Shown: positions 1 through 9,380 of the stretch, one piece after another
Layout of the letters: every line of letters begins with the position of its first letter
Numbering within the stretch: the first letter of the stretch is position 1
From: Bacillus sp. ISL-7
Lineage (GTDB): Bacteria; Bacillota; Bacilli; Bacillales_B; DSM-18226
DNA: 64,000 bases
Assembly: GCF_018613065.1 (NCBI RefSeq)
Contig: NZ_JAGGQW010000034.1
Span: forward strand, 124,001 to 188,000
Direction of reading: 5' to 3'
Position numbers and translations under genes: made by a program
Notes under the pieces: generated by a model
What the model was told of the DNA's origin: nothing
Seen by the model: only the letters and a program-made list of their open reading frames with translations
The model's database searches: none

Positions 1-410
1 GAGCATTTCACATGGCGAAACCTTCCGATTTAATTCCAGAACTTCAAGGGCGTTTCCCAATTCGTGTAGAACTAACAAAGCTAACTGTGGAAGATTTCTT
101 CAGAATCTTAATCGAACCAGATAATGCCCTTATTAAGCAATATCAGGCATTATTGGAAACAGAAGGTATACAAATTGAATTTTCTGACGATGCTATTCGT
201 AGAATAGCCGAAGTTGCATTTGAAGTGAATCAAAATACAGACAATATTGGTGCAAGACGTCTTCATACGATTCTCGAAAAGCTTTTAGAAGACTTATCTT
301 TTGAAGCTCCAGAAATTTCGATGGAGAAGATAACAATTACACCACAGTATGTCGACGATAAACTTGGTGCTATTTCGAAAAATAAAGATTTAAGTCAGTT
401 TATCTTATAA
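1..410 (+). CDS. hslU: HslU (ClpY) ATPase subunit of HslUV protease, C-terminal part only
   Basis: The reading frame is already open at base 3 (residues AFH before the first internal Met at 12), so the gene begins upstream of the window and only about the last 135 residues are present. HslU is the AAA+ unfoldase that feeds substrates to the HslV (ClpQ) peptidase. Visible are the segment [19 protein letters not shown] of the AAA+ module, the sensor-2 [16 protein letters not shown] helix, and the terminal LSQFIL tail, which in this family docks into HslV. The position just before codY matches the codV-hslV-hslU-codY order of Bacillus. Confident; only the left edge is missing. Confidence 0.96.
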   Translation, partial: AFHMAKPSDLIPELQGRFPIRVELTKLTVEDFFRILIEPDNALIKQYQALLETEGIQIEFSDDAIRRIAEVAFEVNQNTDNIGARRLHTILEKLLEDLSFEAPEISMEKITITPQYVDDKLGAISKNKDLSQFIL

Positions 411-456
411 AAATGAACGTCTGATAATCTCATGTATGAAGAAATGTTCATTTTTT
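411..456 (+). terminator. Possible terminator after hslU
   Basis: AAAAATGAAC just after the hslU stop is complementary to GTTCATTTTTT about 25 bases later. The loop is large, so this may be a weak terminator or partial read-through signal before codY. Confidence 0.35.
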
Positions 457-532
457 AAATACCCTAAAATGTAGTATTTGAAGATTAATTAATAATTTAA
501 TAATGGTTGTAGTTATTAGGAGGAAGAAACAG

Positions 533-1312
533 ATGGATTTACTTACAAAAACGAGAAAAATTAATGTTTTATTACAAAAAGCAGCAGGAAAGCCAGTTAA
601 CTTTAAGGAAATGTCGGTCACTTTAAGTGAAACGATTGAAGCAAATGTGTATATTGTTAGCCGTCGTGGTAAACTTTTAGGGTTCTCTATTCATCAGCAA
701 ATTGAAAATGAAAGAATGAAAAAGATGTTTGAGGATCGTCAATTCCCTGAGGAATATACAAATGGTTTATTTAATATTCAAGAAACCTCATCAAATCTTG
801 ATATTGAAAGCCAATATACTGCTTTTCCAATAGAAAACAGAGATTTATTTAAAGAAGGTTTAACTACGATTGTTCCAATTATTGGCGGCGGGGAACGCCT
901 TGGCACGTTAATTCTTGCAAGATTACAAGAAAAGTTCCACGATGATGATCTAATCCTTGCAGAATATGGTGCAACAGTTGTAGGTATGGAGATTTTACGA
1001 GAAAAGTCTGAAGAAATTGAAGAAGAAGCTAGAAGCAAAGCAGTGGTTCAAATGGCTATTAGTTCATTATCATATAGTGAACTTGAAGCGATTGAACATA
1101 TCTTTGAAGAATTAAATGGCCGTGAAGGCTTATTGGTTGCTTCGAAAATAGCTGATCGTGTTGGTATTACTCGTTCTGTTATCGTTAATGCACTAAGAAA
1201 ACTTGAAAGTGCAGGGGTAATTGAATCACGTTCCCTAGGGATGAAAGGAACATATATCAAAGTTTTAAATGATAAGTTTCTGATGGAACTTGATAAATTA
1301 AGATCAAATTAA
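533..1312 (+). CDS. codY: CodY, GTP- and branched-chain-amino-acid-sensing global regulator
   Basis: CodY represses nutrient-limitation genes when GTP and isoleucine/leucine/valine are plentiful. The protein has an N-terminal GAF-type ligand domain (about residues 1-155), a linker helix, and a C-terminal winged helix-turn-helix around [21 protein letters not shown] place the start at the ATG at 533 ([11 protein letters not shown]), not an upstream in-frame ATG at 503. The AGGAGG at 520-525 is spaced for 533, and that start gives 259 residues, the usual family length. It follows hslU in the conserved codVWXY-type order and ends at a strong terminator. Confidence 0.97.
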   Translation: MDLLTKTRKINVLLQKAAGKPVNFKEMSVTLSETIEANVYIVSRRGKLLGFSIHQQIENERMKKMFEDRQFPEEYTNGLFNIQETSSNLDIESQYTAFPIENRDLFKEGLTTIVPIIGGGERLGTLILARLQEKFHDDDLILAEYGATVVGMEILREKSEEIEEEARSKAVVQMAISSLSYSELEAIEHIFEELNGREGLLVASKIADRVGITRSVIVNALRKLESAGVIESRSLGMKGTYIKVLNDKFLMELDKLRSN

Positions 1313-1320
1313 TCATAACT

Positions 1321-1352
1321 AATCCCCAGCTAACTGGGGATTTTGTTTTTTT
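1321..1352 (+). terminator. Intrinsic terminator after codY
   Basis: A perfect 9-bp stem AATCCCCAG/CTGGGGATT with a 4-nt loop is followed by TTGTTTTTTT. It closes the hslU-codY transcription unit before the rpsB promoter. Confidence 0.9.
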
Positions 1353-1365
1353 ATTAAACTAATGC

Positions 1366-1394
1366 TTGATTGTTATTATTACATATGCTATATT
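1366..1394 (+). promoter_or_regulatory. Sigma-A promoter for rpsB with extended -10
   Basis: TTGATT (1366-1371) and TATATT (1389-1394) are 17 bp apart, with TG at 1386-1387 forming an extended -10. Transcription would start near 1401 and give a leader of about 100 nt before rpsB. The leader may contain a ribosomal-protein control element, but I cannot identify a fold. Confidence 0.6.
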
Positions 1395-1475
1395 ATTTCA
1401 TGGTGTTAATACACACGCTCATTGATTTATTCAGATGGTGCTGTTCATAACAGTTTCTGTTTAAAGATGAGGTGA

Positions 1476-2213
<738 letters not shown>

Positions 2214-2221
2214 TTAAATCA

Positions 2222-2259
2222 AAAGGTGATAAGAGGGAGACCCTTTATCACCTTTTTTT
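2222..2259 (+). terminator. Intrinsic terminator between rpsB and tsf
   Basis: AAAGGTGATAA pairs with TTATCACCTTT around a short purine-rich loop, followed by a run of T. It should reduce tsf transcription relative to rpsB. Confidence 0.85.
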
Positions 2260-2345
2260 AAAGAAGGTTTTTATTGGAAAGTTTTAGAATAGCTGTCATT
2301 GGCTAAGATATGGATACATAGTAAAATAAAGGAGGAATTTACATT

Positions 2346-3227
2346 ATGGCAATTACTGCTCAAATGGTTAAAGAACTACGTGAAAAAACTGGTGCAGGTA
2401 TGTTGGATTGTAAAAAAGCACTAACTGAAACTGATGGAGATATGGACAAAGCAATTGATTTCTTACGCGAAAAAGGGATTGCATCTGCTGCTAAGAAGGG
2501 TGACCGTATTGCTGCAGAAGGTTTAACTTATGTTGTAACTGAAGGTAACGATGCAGTTATTCTAGAAGTAAACTCTGAAACTGACTTTGTTGCGAAGAAT
2601 GAAGCGTTCCAAGCTCTTGTAAAAGATCTAGCTGCACATCTTCTAAAGAACAAGCCTGCAACTGTTGAAGAAGCATCTGCTCAAACGATGGAAAATGGTG
2701 CAACTGTTGCAGATCATATCAATGCATCTATTGCTAAGATTGGTGAAAAATTAACACTTCGCCGCTTTTCTGTTACATCAAAAACAGACAATGATGCATT
2801 TGGAGCATATATTCATATGGGTGGCCGCATTTCAGTCCTATCAGTACTTGAAGGTACAACAGATGCGGATGCTGCGAAGGATGTTTCAATGCATATTGCT
2901 GCACTAAAACCAAAATATGTTTCTCGTGACGAAGTTTCTCAAGAAGAAGTTGAGCATGAGCGTCAAGTATTAACACAACAAGCACTTAACGAAGGCAAGC
3001 CTGCAAAAATCGTTGAAAAAATGGTTGAAGGCCGTCTTGGAAAATATTTTGAAGATGTTTGTGTACTTGATCAAACTTTCGTTAAAAACCCTGATCAAAA
3101 AGTACGTCAGTTTGTTGAATCTAAGGGTGCTACAGTCCGTGAGTTCGTCCGTTACGAAGTCGGAGAAGGTATCGAAAAACGTGAAGATAACTTTGCTGAA
3201 GAAGTTATGAATCAAATTAAAAAATAA
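2346..3227 (+). CDS. tsf: Elongation factor Ts
   Basis: EF-Ts is the guanine-nucleotide exchange factor that recycles EF-Tu-GDP to EF-Tu-GTP in the cytoplasm. The N-terminal UBA-like module ([19 protein letters not shown]) is followed by the core motif [13 protein letters not shown] near residue 80, which contains the conserved TDFVAKN contact with the EF-Tu G domain. The length of 293 residues is normal. AAGGAGG at 2329-2335 gives the start. It lies between two terminators, with rpsB upstream and pyrH downstream, the standard Firmicutes order. Confidence 0.98.
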   Translation: MAITAQMVKELREKTGAGMLDCKKALTETDGDMDKAIDFLREKGIASAAKKGDRIAAEGLTYVVTEGNDAVILEVNSETDFVAKNEAFQALVKDLAAHLLKNKPATVEEASAQTMENGATVADHINASIAKIGEKLTLRRFSVTSKTDNDAFGAYIHMGGRISVLSVLEGTTDADAAKDVSMHIAALKPKYVSRDEVSQEEVEHERQVLTQQALNEGKPAKIVEKMVEGRLGKYFEDVCVLDQTFVKNPDQKVRQFVESKGATVREFVRYEVGEGIEKREDNFAEEVMNQIKK

Positions 3228-3297
3228 TCAAAAACTATTCTCTAGCATAAAAACAAAATAGTTTTAAGGGAATGTTAATGAAATAGGTTTTTAAATA

Positions 3298-3323
3298 GGG
3301 GACACGGTGTGTTCCCTTTTTTA
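3298..3323 (+). terminator. Intrinsic terminator between tsf and pyrH
   Basis: GGGGACAC pairs with GTGTTCCC (one G-U pair, 3-nt loop), followed by six T. The stem covers an upstream in-frame ATG of pyrH at 3309, which argues against that codon as a start. Confidence 0.75.
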
Positions 3324-3353
3324 AAAAGAATTAATTACATAATGGAGGTTTAT

Positions 3354-4079
3354 ATGAGCGGTCCTAAGTACAAACGCGTAGTATTAAAGTTGAGCGGAGA
3401 AGCACTTGCAGGTGAATCGAGCTTTGGAATTAAACCTTCTGTGATCAAATCGATTGCCATTCAAGTTAAAGAAATAGCAGAGCTTGGTGTAGAAGTTGCT
3501 GTCGTTGTCGGTGGCGGTAACATTTGGCGCGGAAAAATTGGCAGTGAAATGGGTATGGACCGGGCAACTGCAGATTATATGGGGATGCTTGCAACGGTTA
3601 TGAATTCTTTAGCACTGCAAGATAGTTTGGAGCACTTAGGAATTGAATCACGGGTGCAAACCTCTATTGAAATGCGCCAGGTGGCTGAGCCTTATATTCG
3701 ACGCCGTGCAATTAGGCATTTAGAAAAAAAACGGGTAGTCATTTTTGCGGCGGGTACAGGAAATCCATATTTCTCAACGGATACAACCGCTGCACTCCGA
3801 GCAGCGGAAATCGATGCTGAAGTAATCTTAATGGCAAAGAATAATGTCGATGGAGTGTATTCTGCAGACCCTCGATTAGATGCAAATGCTACTAAATATG
3901 AAGATTTGTCTTTCTTAGATGTTCTTAAAGAAGGATTAGCAGTTATGGACTCTACTGCCTCCTCCTTATGCATGGACAATGATATTCCATTGATTGTTTT
4001 CTCGATTATGGAGCAGGGGAATATTAAACGAGCCGTTATGGGGGAAAAAATAGGAACAATTGTTAGGGGGAAACATTAA
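3354..4079 (+). CDS. pyrH: UMP kinase
   Basis: UMP kinase phosphorylates UMP to UDP with ATP in pyrimidine nucleotide synthesis; the bacterial enzyme is a hexamer of the amino-acid-kinase fold. The N-terminal [14 protein letters not shown], the glycine-rich [11 protein letters not shown] and [12 protein letters not shown] segments fit this family. I start at ATG 3354 (MSGPKYKRV), 6 bases after GGAGG, giving 241 residues, instead of 3309, which lies inside the terminator hairpin and has no ribosome site. Its stop overlaps the frr start (TAATG), implying translational coupling. Confidence 0.97.
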   Translation: MSGPKYKRVVLKLSGEALAGESSFGIKPSVIKSIAIQVKEIAELGVEVAVVVGGGNIWRGKIGSEMGMDRATADYMGMLATVMNSLALQDSLEHLGIESRVQTSIEMRQVAEPYIRRRAIRHLEKKRVVIFAAGTGNPYFSTDTTAALRAAEIDAEVILMAKNNVDGVYSADPRLDANATKYEDLSFLDVLKEGLAVMDSTASSLCMDNDIPLIVFSIMEQGNIKRAVMGEKIGTIVRGKH

Positions 4080-4636
4080 TGCCAAAACAAGTCATCTCTA
4101 CCATTAAAGATCGTATGACAAAAGCGATTCAGTCATATTCGCGTGAGCTTGCCAGCATCCGTGCGGGGAGAGCAAGCGCTTCGTTATTGGACAGAATTAC
4201 AATTGATTATTATGGTGCACCAACACCTGTAAACCAAATGGCTGGAATTTCAACACCTGAAGCTAGGCTTATTGTTATTCAACCATATGATAAATCCACC
4301 CTTGGGGATATTGAAAAAGCAATTCTTAAATCTGATTTAGGATTAAATCCTACCAACGACGGAATGGTAATCCGTCTTGCTATTCCACAATTGACTGAGG
4401 AGCGCCGCAAGGAGTTAGTAAAATTGGTCAAAAAGGAATCAGAAGAAGCGAAGGTAGCTATCCGTAATATCCGTCGAGATGGTAATGACGAATTAAAGAA
4501 GCTTGAGAAGAATGGTGAAATTACTGAGGATAGTCTTCGCGGTCATTCGGAGGATATCCAAAAACTTACCGACGAATTTATTAGTAAAGTTGATCAAATT
4601 ACAAAAGACAAAGAAAAGGAAATTTTGGAAGTTTAA
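4079..4636 (+). CDS. frr: Ribosome recycling factor
   Basis: RRF, with EF-G, splits post-termination ribosomes. The 185-residue length is standard, with the long three-helix-bundle sequence ([20 protein letters not shown] at the N-terminal side, [20 protein letters not shown] in the C-terminal helix) around a small beta domain ([16 protein letters not shown]). The start overlaps pyrH by one base. A miniature repeat element begins 5 bases after the TAA stop, and its direct repeat includes the stop codon, so the native terminator at 4841 is now about 200 bases away. Confidence 0.98.
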   Translation: MPKQVISTIKDRMTKAIQSYSRELASIRAGRASASLLDRITIDYYGAPTPVNQMAGISTPEARLIVIQPYDKSTLGDIEKAILKSDLGLNPTNDGMVIRLAIPQLTEERRKELVKLVKKESEEAKVAIRNIRRDGNDELKKLEKNGEITEDSLRGHSEDIQKLTDEFISKVDQITKDKEKEILEV

Positions 4637-4641
4637 TTAAT

Positions 4642-4824
4642 GGCTGTGTTAAAACTAAATGTTGATTTTAAAACTCTGTTGATTGGAGCGGAATGCGCGA
4701 GACTCCTGCGGGAGTACGGGGCAGGGGAGACCCCACAGGCGCGTAGCGCCGAGGAGGCTCCCCGGCACGCCCGCGGAAAGCGAAGCGCATGGAGCGGAAA
4801 TCAACAGACAAATTTAACACAGCC
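4642..4824. repeat. GC-rich MITE-like element with terminal inverted repeats and 8-bp target repeat
   Basis: GGCTGTGTTAAA (4642-4653) is exactly inverted at 4813-4824. A second inner pair, CTGTTGATT..GGAGCGG and its inverse near 4794-4808, lies inside. TAATTAAT flanks both sides (4634-4641 and 4825-4832), consistent with an 8-bp target duplication. The roughly 100-bp core is far richer in G and C than the surroundings and full of short complementary segments. It has no gene: the 63-codon open frame across it is an artefact. Related pieces occur at 47532-48193 and 62131-62192. Confidence 0.8.
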
Positions 4825-4840
4825 TAATTAATAAATAAGA

Positions 4841-4862
4841 ACCCTCTGTTTAGGGGGTTTTT
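4841..4862 (+). terminator. Intrinsic terminator of the pyrH-frr unit
   Basis: ACCCTC and GGGGGT form a 6-bp stem (one T-G pair) with a 6-nt loop and five T. From 4863 to 5100 I see no gene; the stretch is AT-rich and should hold the uppS promoter, but I could not find a convincing -35/-10 pair. Confidence 0.75.
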
Positions 4863-5100
4863 CACTATTTTATTATGTATTTTGGGGATATTTGATTGTT
4901 CCCTAAAGTTGTCTGAACATTATTCTTAATCTCTGTTTTTTTACATAAGTTAAATATTAGAGATATCTTTTTGCTTTTTTGGTATGATAAAAACATGCTA
5001 CCCCGAAATGTCCATTACATAACAACACACATGCTTCAATGGAATTGATATATGATTTAATTTTCGGAGGAAATGATTAACTAATTGGAGGAGCAATGTT

Positions 5101-5877
5101 ATGTTTAATAAATTAAGGCTTGGGAAGAACCGAAATAACACTTCCACACTCCGAAATAAAATAGAGGAAATAAAAAAATCGCCTGTTCCTGAGCATGTGG
5201 CAATTATTATGGATGGCAACGGACGTTGGGCTAAGAAACGGGCATTACCACGTATTGCTGGTCACCATGAGGGCATGAAGGTTGTTCGGAAAACAACGAA
5301 ATTAGCAAATGAGCTTGGCATTAAAACCTTAACATTGTATGCTTTTTCAACTGAGAATTGGAAAAGGCCAAAAAATGAAGTCGAATATATTATGAGTTTG
5401 CCTGATGAATTTTTAGGAACATTTTTGCCGGATTTAATTGAGGAAAATGTTCAAGTGAAAATGATGGGTTATAAAAATCAACTTCCAGTACATACACTGC
5501 GTGCAATAGAAAAAGCTATAGAAGAAACAAAAAATAATGATGGATTAGTATTAAACTTTGCATTAAATTACGGGAGCAGAGCTGAGATTCTTGATGCTGT
5601 GAAGCAAGTCTTAAATGACAGCAAAAGTGGTAAACTAAACGAGACGGAGTTAGACGAAAAGGTCTTTTCCTCCTACTTAATGACTGCTAATTTTACAGAC
5701 CCAGATCTTTTAATCCGTACTAGTGGTGAAATCCGCTTGAGTAACTTTATGCTTTGGCAGTTGGCTTACTCAGAGTTTTGGTTTACAGATGTCTTATGGC
5801 CAGACTTTAATGAAGAACATTTACTTGAAGCAATTGAAACGTTCCAGAATCGGCAGCGTCGGTTTGGTGGCATATAG
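5101..5877 (+). CDS. uppS: Isoprenyl transferase (undecaprenyl diphosphate synthase)
   Basis: UppS adds eight cis isoprene units to farnesyl diphosphate to make the C55 carrier lipid of wall synthesis. The signature MDGNGRWAKKRALPR contains the catalytic Asp at about residue 38. FSTENWKRP and the C-terminal RTSGEIRLSNFMLWQLAYSE segment bind substrate diphosphate. The 258-residue length is normal, with GGAGGAGC before the ATG. It heads the uppS-cdsA-dxr-rseP cluster for isoprenoid and envelope functions. In most homologues the sequence after RTSGE is QR; here it is IR, a minor change. Confidence 0.97.
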   Translation: MFNKLRLGKNRNNTSTLRNKIEEIKKSPVPEHVAIIMDGNGRWAKKRALPRIAGHHEGMKVVRKTTKLANELGIKTLTLYAFSTENWKRPKNEVEYIMSLPDEFLGTFLPDLIEENVQVKMMGYKNQLPVHTLRAIEKAIEETKNNDGLVLNFALNYGSRAEILDAVKQVLNDSKSGKLNETELDEKVFSSYLMTANFTDPDLLIRTSGEIRLSNFMLWQLAYSEFWFTDVLWPDFNEEHLLEAIETFQNRQRRFGGI

Positions 5878-5902
5878 AACAACAAAGGTGTTGAAATATT
5901 AG

Positions 5903-6697
5903 ATGAAGCAAAGAATCATAACAGGAGTCATTGCAGCTGCACTATTTTTACCAATTGTCTATTATGGTGGATTTCCACTTGTAATATTAACCTACTTTTT
6001 AGCGACAATCGGCTTGTATGAGTTATTAAAAATGAAAAAACTTACTATTTTTTCGGTTAATGGTGTGTTAGCACTTTTATTTCTGTGGGTGTTGCTCTTT
6101 CCTGAAAAATATTATCCCATATTCGATTCCTTTTATTATTCAAAAATAGAGATATGTATTGCATTAATTCTTTTGTTATTAACTTACACCGTTATTACCA
6201 AAAATCAATTTACATTTGAAGACGTTTCTTTTTCTATCCTATCAGCCATTTATGTAGGTATTGGCTTTTACTTTTTCTTTGAAACGAGGCAGGATGGGGG
6301 ACTTGTCTATATTTTGTATTCTTTATTTATGATTTGGGCTACGGATTCAGGTGCTTATTTTATTGGAAAAGCTCTTGGTAAAACAAAGCTATGGCCCGAA
6401 ATTAGCCCGAATAAGACAGTTGAAGGGTCGATTGGCGGAATCGCCTGTGCAGTTGTTGTGGCTGTCATATTTGTACTCCTCTCAAACATTAACGTCGGTC
6501 TTTTAACTTTAATGGGAATTACAATCGTCCTTTCCGTTTTTGGACAAATTGGTGACTTAGTTGAATCAGCCTTTAAGCGTCATTTTAATGTCAAAGATTC
6601 TGGTACAATCTTGCCAGGTCATGGTGGAATTCTTGATCGATTTGACAGCCTATTATTTGTTTGGCCCTTGTTACATTTTTTTCACCTTTGGTTATAG
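5903..6697 (+). CDS. cdsA: Phosphatidate cytidylyltransferase
   Basis: CdsA makes CDP-diacylglycerol from CTP and phosphatidic acid, the branch point of phospholipid synthesis, in the cytoplasmic membrane. The protein is hydrophobic throughout, with seven or eight predicted membrane segments. It ends with the family signature around GDLVESAFKRHFNVKDSG and PGHGGILDRFDS, which holds the metal-binding Asp residues. It is 264 residues long, usual for the family. It starts 25 bases after uppS and is probably cotranscribed with it. Confidence 0.97.
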   Translation: MKQRIITGVIAAALFLPIVYYGGFPLVILTYFLATIGLYELLKMKKLTIFSVNGVLALLFLWVLLFPEKYYPIFDSFYYSKIEICIALILLLLTYTVITKNQFTFEDVSFSILSAIYVGIGFYFFFETRQDGGLVYILYSLFMIWATDSGAYFIGKALGKTKLWPEISPNKTVEGSIGGIACAVVVAVIFVLLSNINVGLLTLMGITIVLSVFGQIGDLVESAFKRHFNVKDSGTILPGHGGILDRFDSLLFVWPLLHFFHLWL

Positions 6698-6733
6698 AGC
6701 GCGTGCGCTTCACATTTAGGAGTTGACTTTTTA

Positions 6734-7876
6734 TTGAAAACCATTAGCTTATTGGGTGCAACCGGATCGATAGGAACCCAAACCTTAGATATTATCCGTG
6801 AGCATCCATCTGACTTTACATTAGCAGCCTTTTCTGTGGGTAAAAATATCGAGTTGGCACGAAAAATGATTGTTGAATTTCAGCCTGAGCTTGTTTCTGT
6901 ACAAGACTATCATGACTGTAATACATTAAAAGCAGAATTTCCTAATATTAAATTCACTTTTGGTCAGGAAGGACTAATCGAGACAGCAGTTTATGAAAAA
7001 GCCGATATTCTTGTCAACGCAGTTCTTGGAAGTGTGGGGTTAAACCCGACTTTACAAGCGATTGAATGTGGGAAGATAATCGCTATTGCCAATAAAGAAA
7101 CACTGGTTACTGCAGGTCATTTAGTTATGGATGCGGCTAAAAGAAATAATGTACCACTCCTTCCGGTCGATAGTGAACATTCTGCCATTTTTCAAGCCTT
7201 GCAGGGGGAAAAGGAGAAAAACATTGAAAGATTAATTCTAACTGCTTCCGGCGGGAGCTTTCGTGACCTCTCTAGGCAAGAATTGAAAAATGTTACCGTG
7301 GAGCAAGCACTAAACCATCCAAATTGGTCGATGGGGGCAAAAATCACAATTGATTCGGCATCAATGATGAACAAAGGTTTAGAAGTAATTGAAGCTCATT
7401 GGCTTTTCAATATGCCATATGAAAAAATTGATGTACTGCTTCATAAAGAAAGCATCATCCATTCAATGATTGAGTTTCACGATAGCAGTATCATTGCTCA
7501 GCTTGGAACACCAGATATGAGAGTGCCGATTCAATATGCGCTCACCTATCCTGATCGTTTGCCATTGCCTTCATCAAAACGTTTGGATCTGGCAAGGATT
7601 GGGAAATTGCATTTCGAGGAAATGGATGCCGCGAGATTCCGCTGTCTTGGTTTTGCTTATGAGGCTGGGAAAAAAGGTGGATCGATGCCAACGGTATTGA
7701 ATGCAGCGAATGAAGTGGCCGTGGCAGCTTTTCTAGAAGGGAAAATTCGGTTCTTGCAGATTGAAGATTTGATTGAGAAAGCCCTAACCGCCCACCAAAT
7801 CACGGAACACCCTAGCCTAACTTCCATCCAAGAGATAGACAAAGAAACAAGAGATTATGTTCATTCACTCCTGTAA
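6734..7876 (+). CDS. dxr: 1-deoxy-D-xylulose-5-phosphate reductoisomerase
   Basis: Dxr converts DXP to 2-C-methyl-D-erythritol 4-phosphate with NADPH, the committed step of the MEP isoprenoid pathway that supplies UppS. The NADPH-binding [15 protein letters not shown] is at residue 6 onwards. [13 protein letters not shown] contains metal-binding Asp/Glu residues, and ASGGSFRD with the later [16 protein letters not shown] belongs to the catalytic domain. It is 380 residues from a TTG start at 6734 with AGGAG upstream; no in-frame ATG gives a complete N-terminus. Confidence 0.97.
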   Translation: MKTISLLGATGSIGTQTLDIIREHPSDFTLAAFSVGKNIELARKMIVEFQPELVSVQDYHDCNTLKAEFPNIKFTFGQEGLIETAVYEKADILVNAVLGSVGLNPTLQAIECGKIIAIANKETLVTAGHLVMDAAKRNNVPLLPVDSEHSAIFQALQGEKEKNIERLILTASGGSFRDLSRQELKNVTVEQALNHPNWSMGAKITIDSASMMNKGLEVIEAHWLFNMPYEKIDVLLHKESIIHSMIEFHDSSIIAQLGTPDMRVPIQYALTYPDRLPLPSSKRLDLARIGKLHFEEMDAARFRCLGFAYEAGKKGGSMPTVLNAANEVAVAAFLEGKIRFLQIEDLIEKALTAHQITEHPSLTSIQEIDKETRDYVHSLL

Positions 7877-7935
7877 GAAAAACGGAAGCGCAAGTAAAAG
7901 AATCTCTCTTATCCTGAAAAAAAGGTGGTTTTATT

Positions 7936-9195
7936 TTGACTACAGTTATTGCCTTTATAGTGATTTTTGGCGCACTCGTATTCTTTCATGAATTAGGTCA
8001 TTTGATTTTCGCAAAAAGGGCTGGTATTTTATGCCGTGAATTTGCAATTGGTTTTGGCCCAAAAGTATTTTCCCATAAAAGAGCGGAGACAACCTATACC
8101 ATTCGGTTACTTCCGATTGGTGGATTTGTGCGCATGGCTGGCGAAGACCCGGAAATGATTGAAATAAAGCCTGGTTATCGTATTGGCTTGTTGTTTGATA
8201 AGGATGAAAAAGTAAATAAAATCATCTTAAATAATAAAGAGAAATTTCCTAATTGTCGGATCGTTGAAGTGGAATATGCTGATATCGAAAAGGATTTAGT
8301 TATTAAAGGATTTCCTGAAGATGAAGATGAAGTATTAAAAACCTTTATCATTGACCCAAAAGCAGCCATCGTGGAAAATGGAATCGAGTCACAGATTGCT
8401 CCAATTGACCGTCAATTCGGATCAAAAACATTAGGACAAAGAACGATGGCTATTTTTGCTGGTCCGATGATGAATTTTGTACTTGCATTCATTTTATTTA
8501 TTATTATTGCTTTTATACAGGGGGTACCTACGAATGAACCTAAGTTAGGTGAAATAACTCCTGATGGGGCAGCGATGGCTGCTGGTCTTAAAAAAGGTGA
8601 TCTCATCCAGACGATTAATGGTTCAGAAATTTCGAGTTGGTCTGATGTAGTGGAGGTCATTCGGAAAAATCCAAATGAAAAGCTCGAATTTTCTATTCGC
8701 CGTGACAAAAAGGATTTAGATATCACGGTAACCCCAATTGAAAAAACGGTTGAAGGAAAGAAAATTGGGCTTATTGGTGTTTATAGTCCTGTAGAAAAGT
8801 CTCCTATTCAAGCAATTAAGGCAGGTTTCACAGAAACCTATTTTTGGACGAAACAGATTTTTGTAATGGTTGGTAAATTAGTCACTGGCCAATTTTCAAT
8901 TGATGCACTTTCTGGTCCTGTTGGTATTTACCAAGCAACAGATTCTGTAGCTAAATCGGGTATTTATTATTTAATGAAATGGGCAGGGATTTTAAGCATT
9001 AACTTAGGTATTATGAACTTATTACCTATTCCCGCTCTTGACGGTGGAAGATTAATGTTTTTTGCTGTCGAAGCTGTTAGAGGCAAGCCGATAGACCGTC
9101 AAAAAGAAGGTATGGTTCATTTTATAGGATTCGCCCTCTTAATGCTGCTCATGCTAGTTGTAACTTGGAATGACATTCAAAGGTTTTTCTTATAG
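7936..9195 (+). CDS. rseP: Site-2 zinc metalloprotease RseP/RasP
   Basis: RseP is a membrane-embedded protease that makes the second cut in anti-sigma factors (RsiW in B. subtilis) and clears signal-peptide remnants. HELGH at residues 18-22 is the zinc site in the first membrane helix. A PDZ domain lies around residues 195-275 (GAAMAAGLKKGDLIQTING). NLLPIPALDGGRLMF near residue 362 supplies the third ligand Asp. The protein is 419 residues long, from a TTG start with AAAGGTGG upstream. In most Bacillus genomes proS follows directly; here polC does. Confidence 0.96.
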   Translation: MTTVIAFIVIFGALVFFHELGHLIFAKRAGILCREFAIGFGPKVFSHKRAETTYTIRLLPIGGFVRMAGEDPEMIEIKPGYRIGLLFDKDEKVNKIILNNKEKFPNCRIVEVEYADIEKDLVIKGFPEDEDEVLKTFIIDPKAAIVENGIESQIAPIDRQFGSKTLGQRTMAIFAGPMMNFVLAFILFIIIAFIQGVPTNEPKLGEITPDGAAMAAGLKKGDLIQTINGSEISSWSDVVEVIRKNPNEKLEFSIRRDKKDLDITVTPIEKTVEGKKIGLIGVYSPVEKSPIQAIKAGFTETYFWTKQIFVMVGKLVTGQFSIDALSGPVGIYQATDSVAKSGIYYLMKWAGILSINLGIMNLLPIPALDGGRLMFFAVEAVRGKPIDRQKEGMVHFIGFALLMLLMLVVTWNDIQRFFL

Positions 9196-9218
9196 TATGT
9201 AATCTTTAATTTATTTTG

Positions 9219-9250
9219 GGGGCCGTTAAATACGGTCCCTATTCTATTTT
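9219..9250 (+). terminator. Terminator after rseP
   Basis: GGGGCCGT and ACGGTCCC form an 8-bp stem (one G-U) with a 5-nt loop, followed by a T-rich tail that is interrupted by A and C. It ends the uppS-rseP cluster. Confidence 0.65.
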
Positions 9251-9319
9251 TAAAGAAAACTAATTAACTAAAATGGAGAAATTTTTCTGTCGAATAAAGC
9301 CGAATCATTTTGAGTCATA

Positions 9320-9328
9320 TGATATAAT
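9320..9328 (+). promoter_or_regulatory. Extended -10 promoter for polC
   Basis: TGATATAAT is an extended -10 with a perfect TATAAT (9323-9328). No good -35 is present at 17 bp, which fits extended -10 promoters. It gives polC its own transcription start after the rseP terminator. Confidence 0.5.
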
Positions 9329-9380
9329 TACTTTTTGACGAGATAAAAAAAGCGATATTTAATAGATGGGAGAGAGAACG

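Noticed and set aside
2299..2327. Apparent promoter TTGGCT-17-TAAAAT before tsf
   Set aside because: The implied start would fall on the tsf ribosome-binding site, leaving it incomplete.
3309..3353. Longer N-terminus for pyrH
   Set aside because: The upstream ATG lies in the terminator hairpin and the extra residues are unlike UMP kinases.
4640..4831. 63-codon open frame on the + strand after frr
   Set aside because: It lies wholly in the GC-rich miniature element; composition follows the repeat, there is no ribosome site, and no family resemblance.
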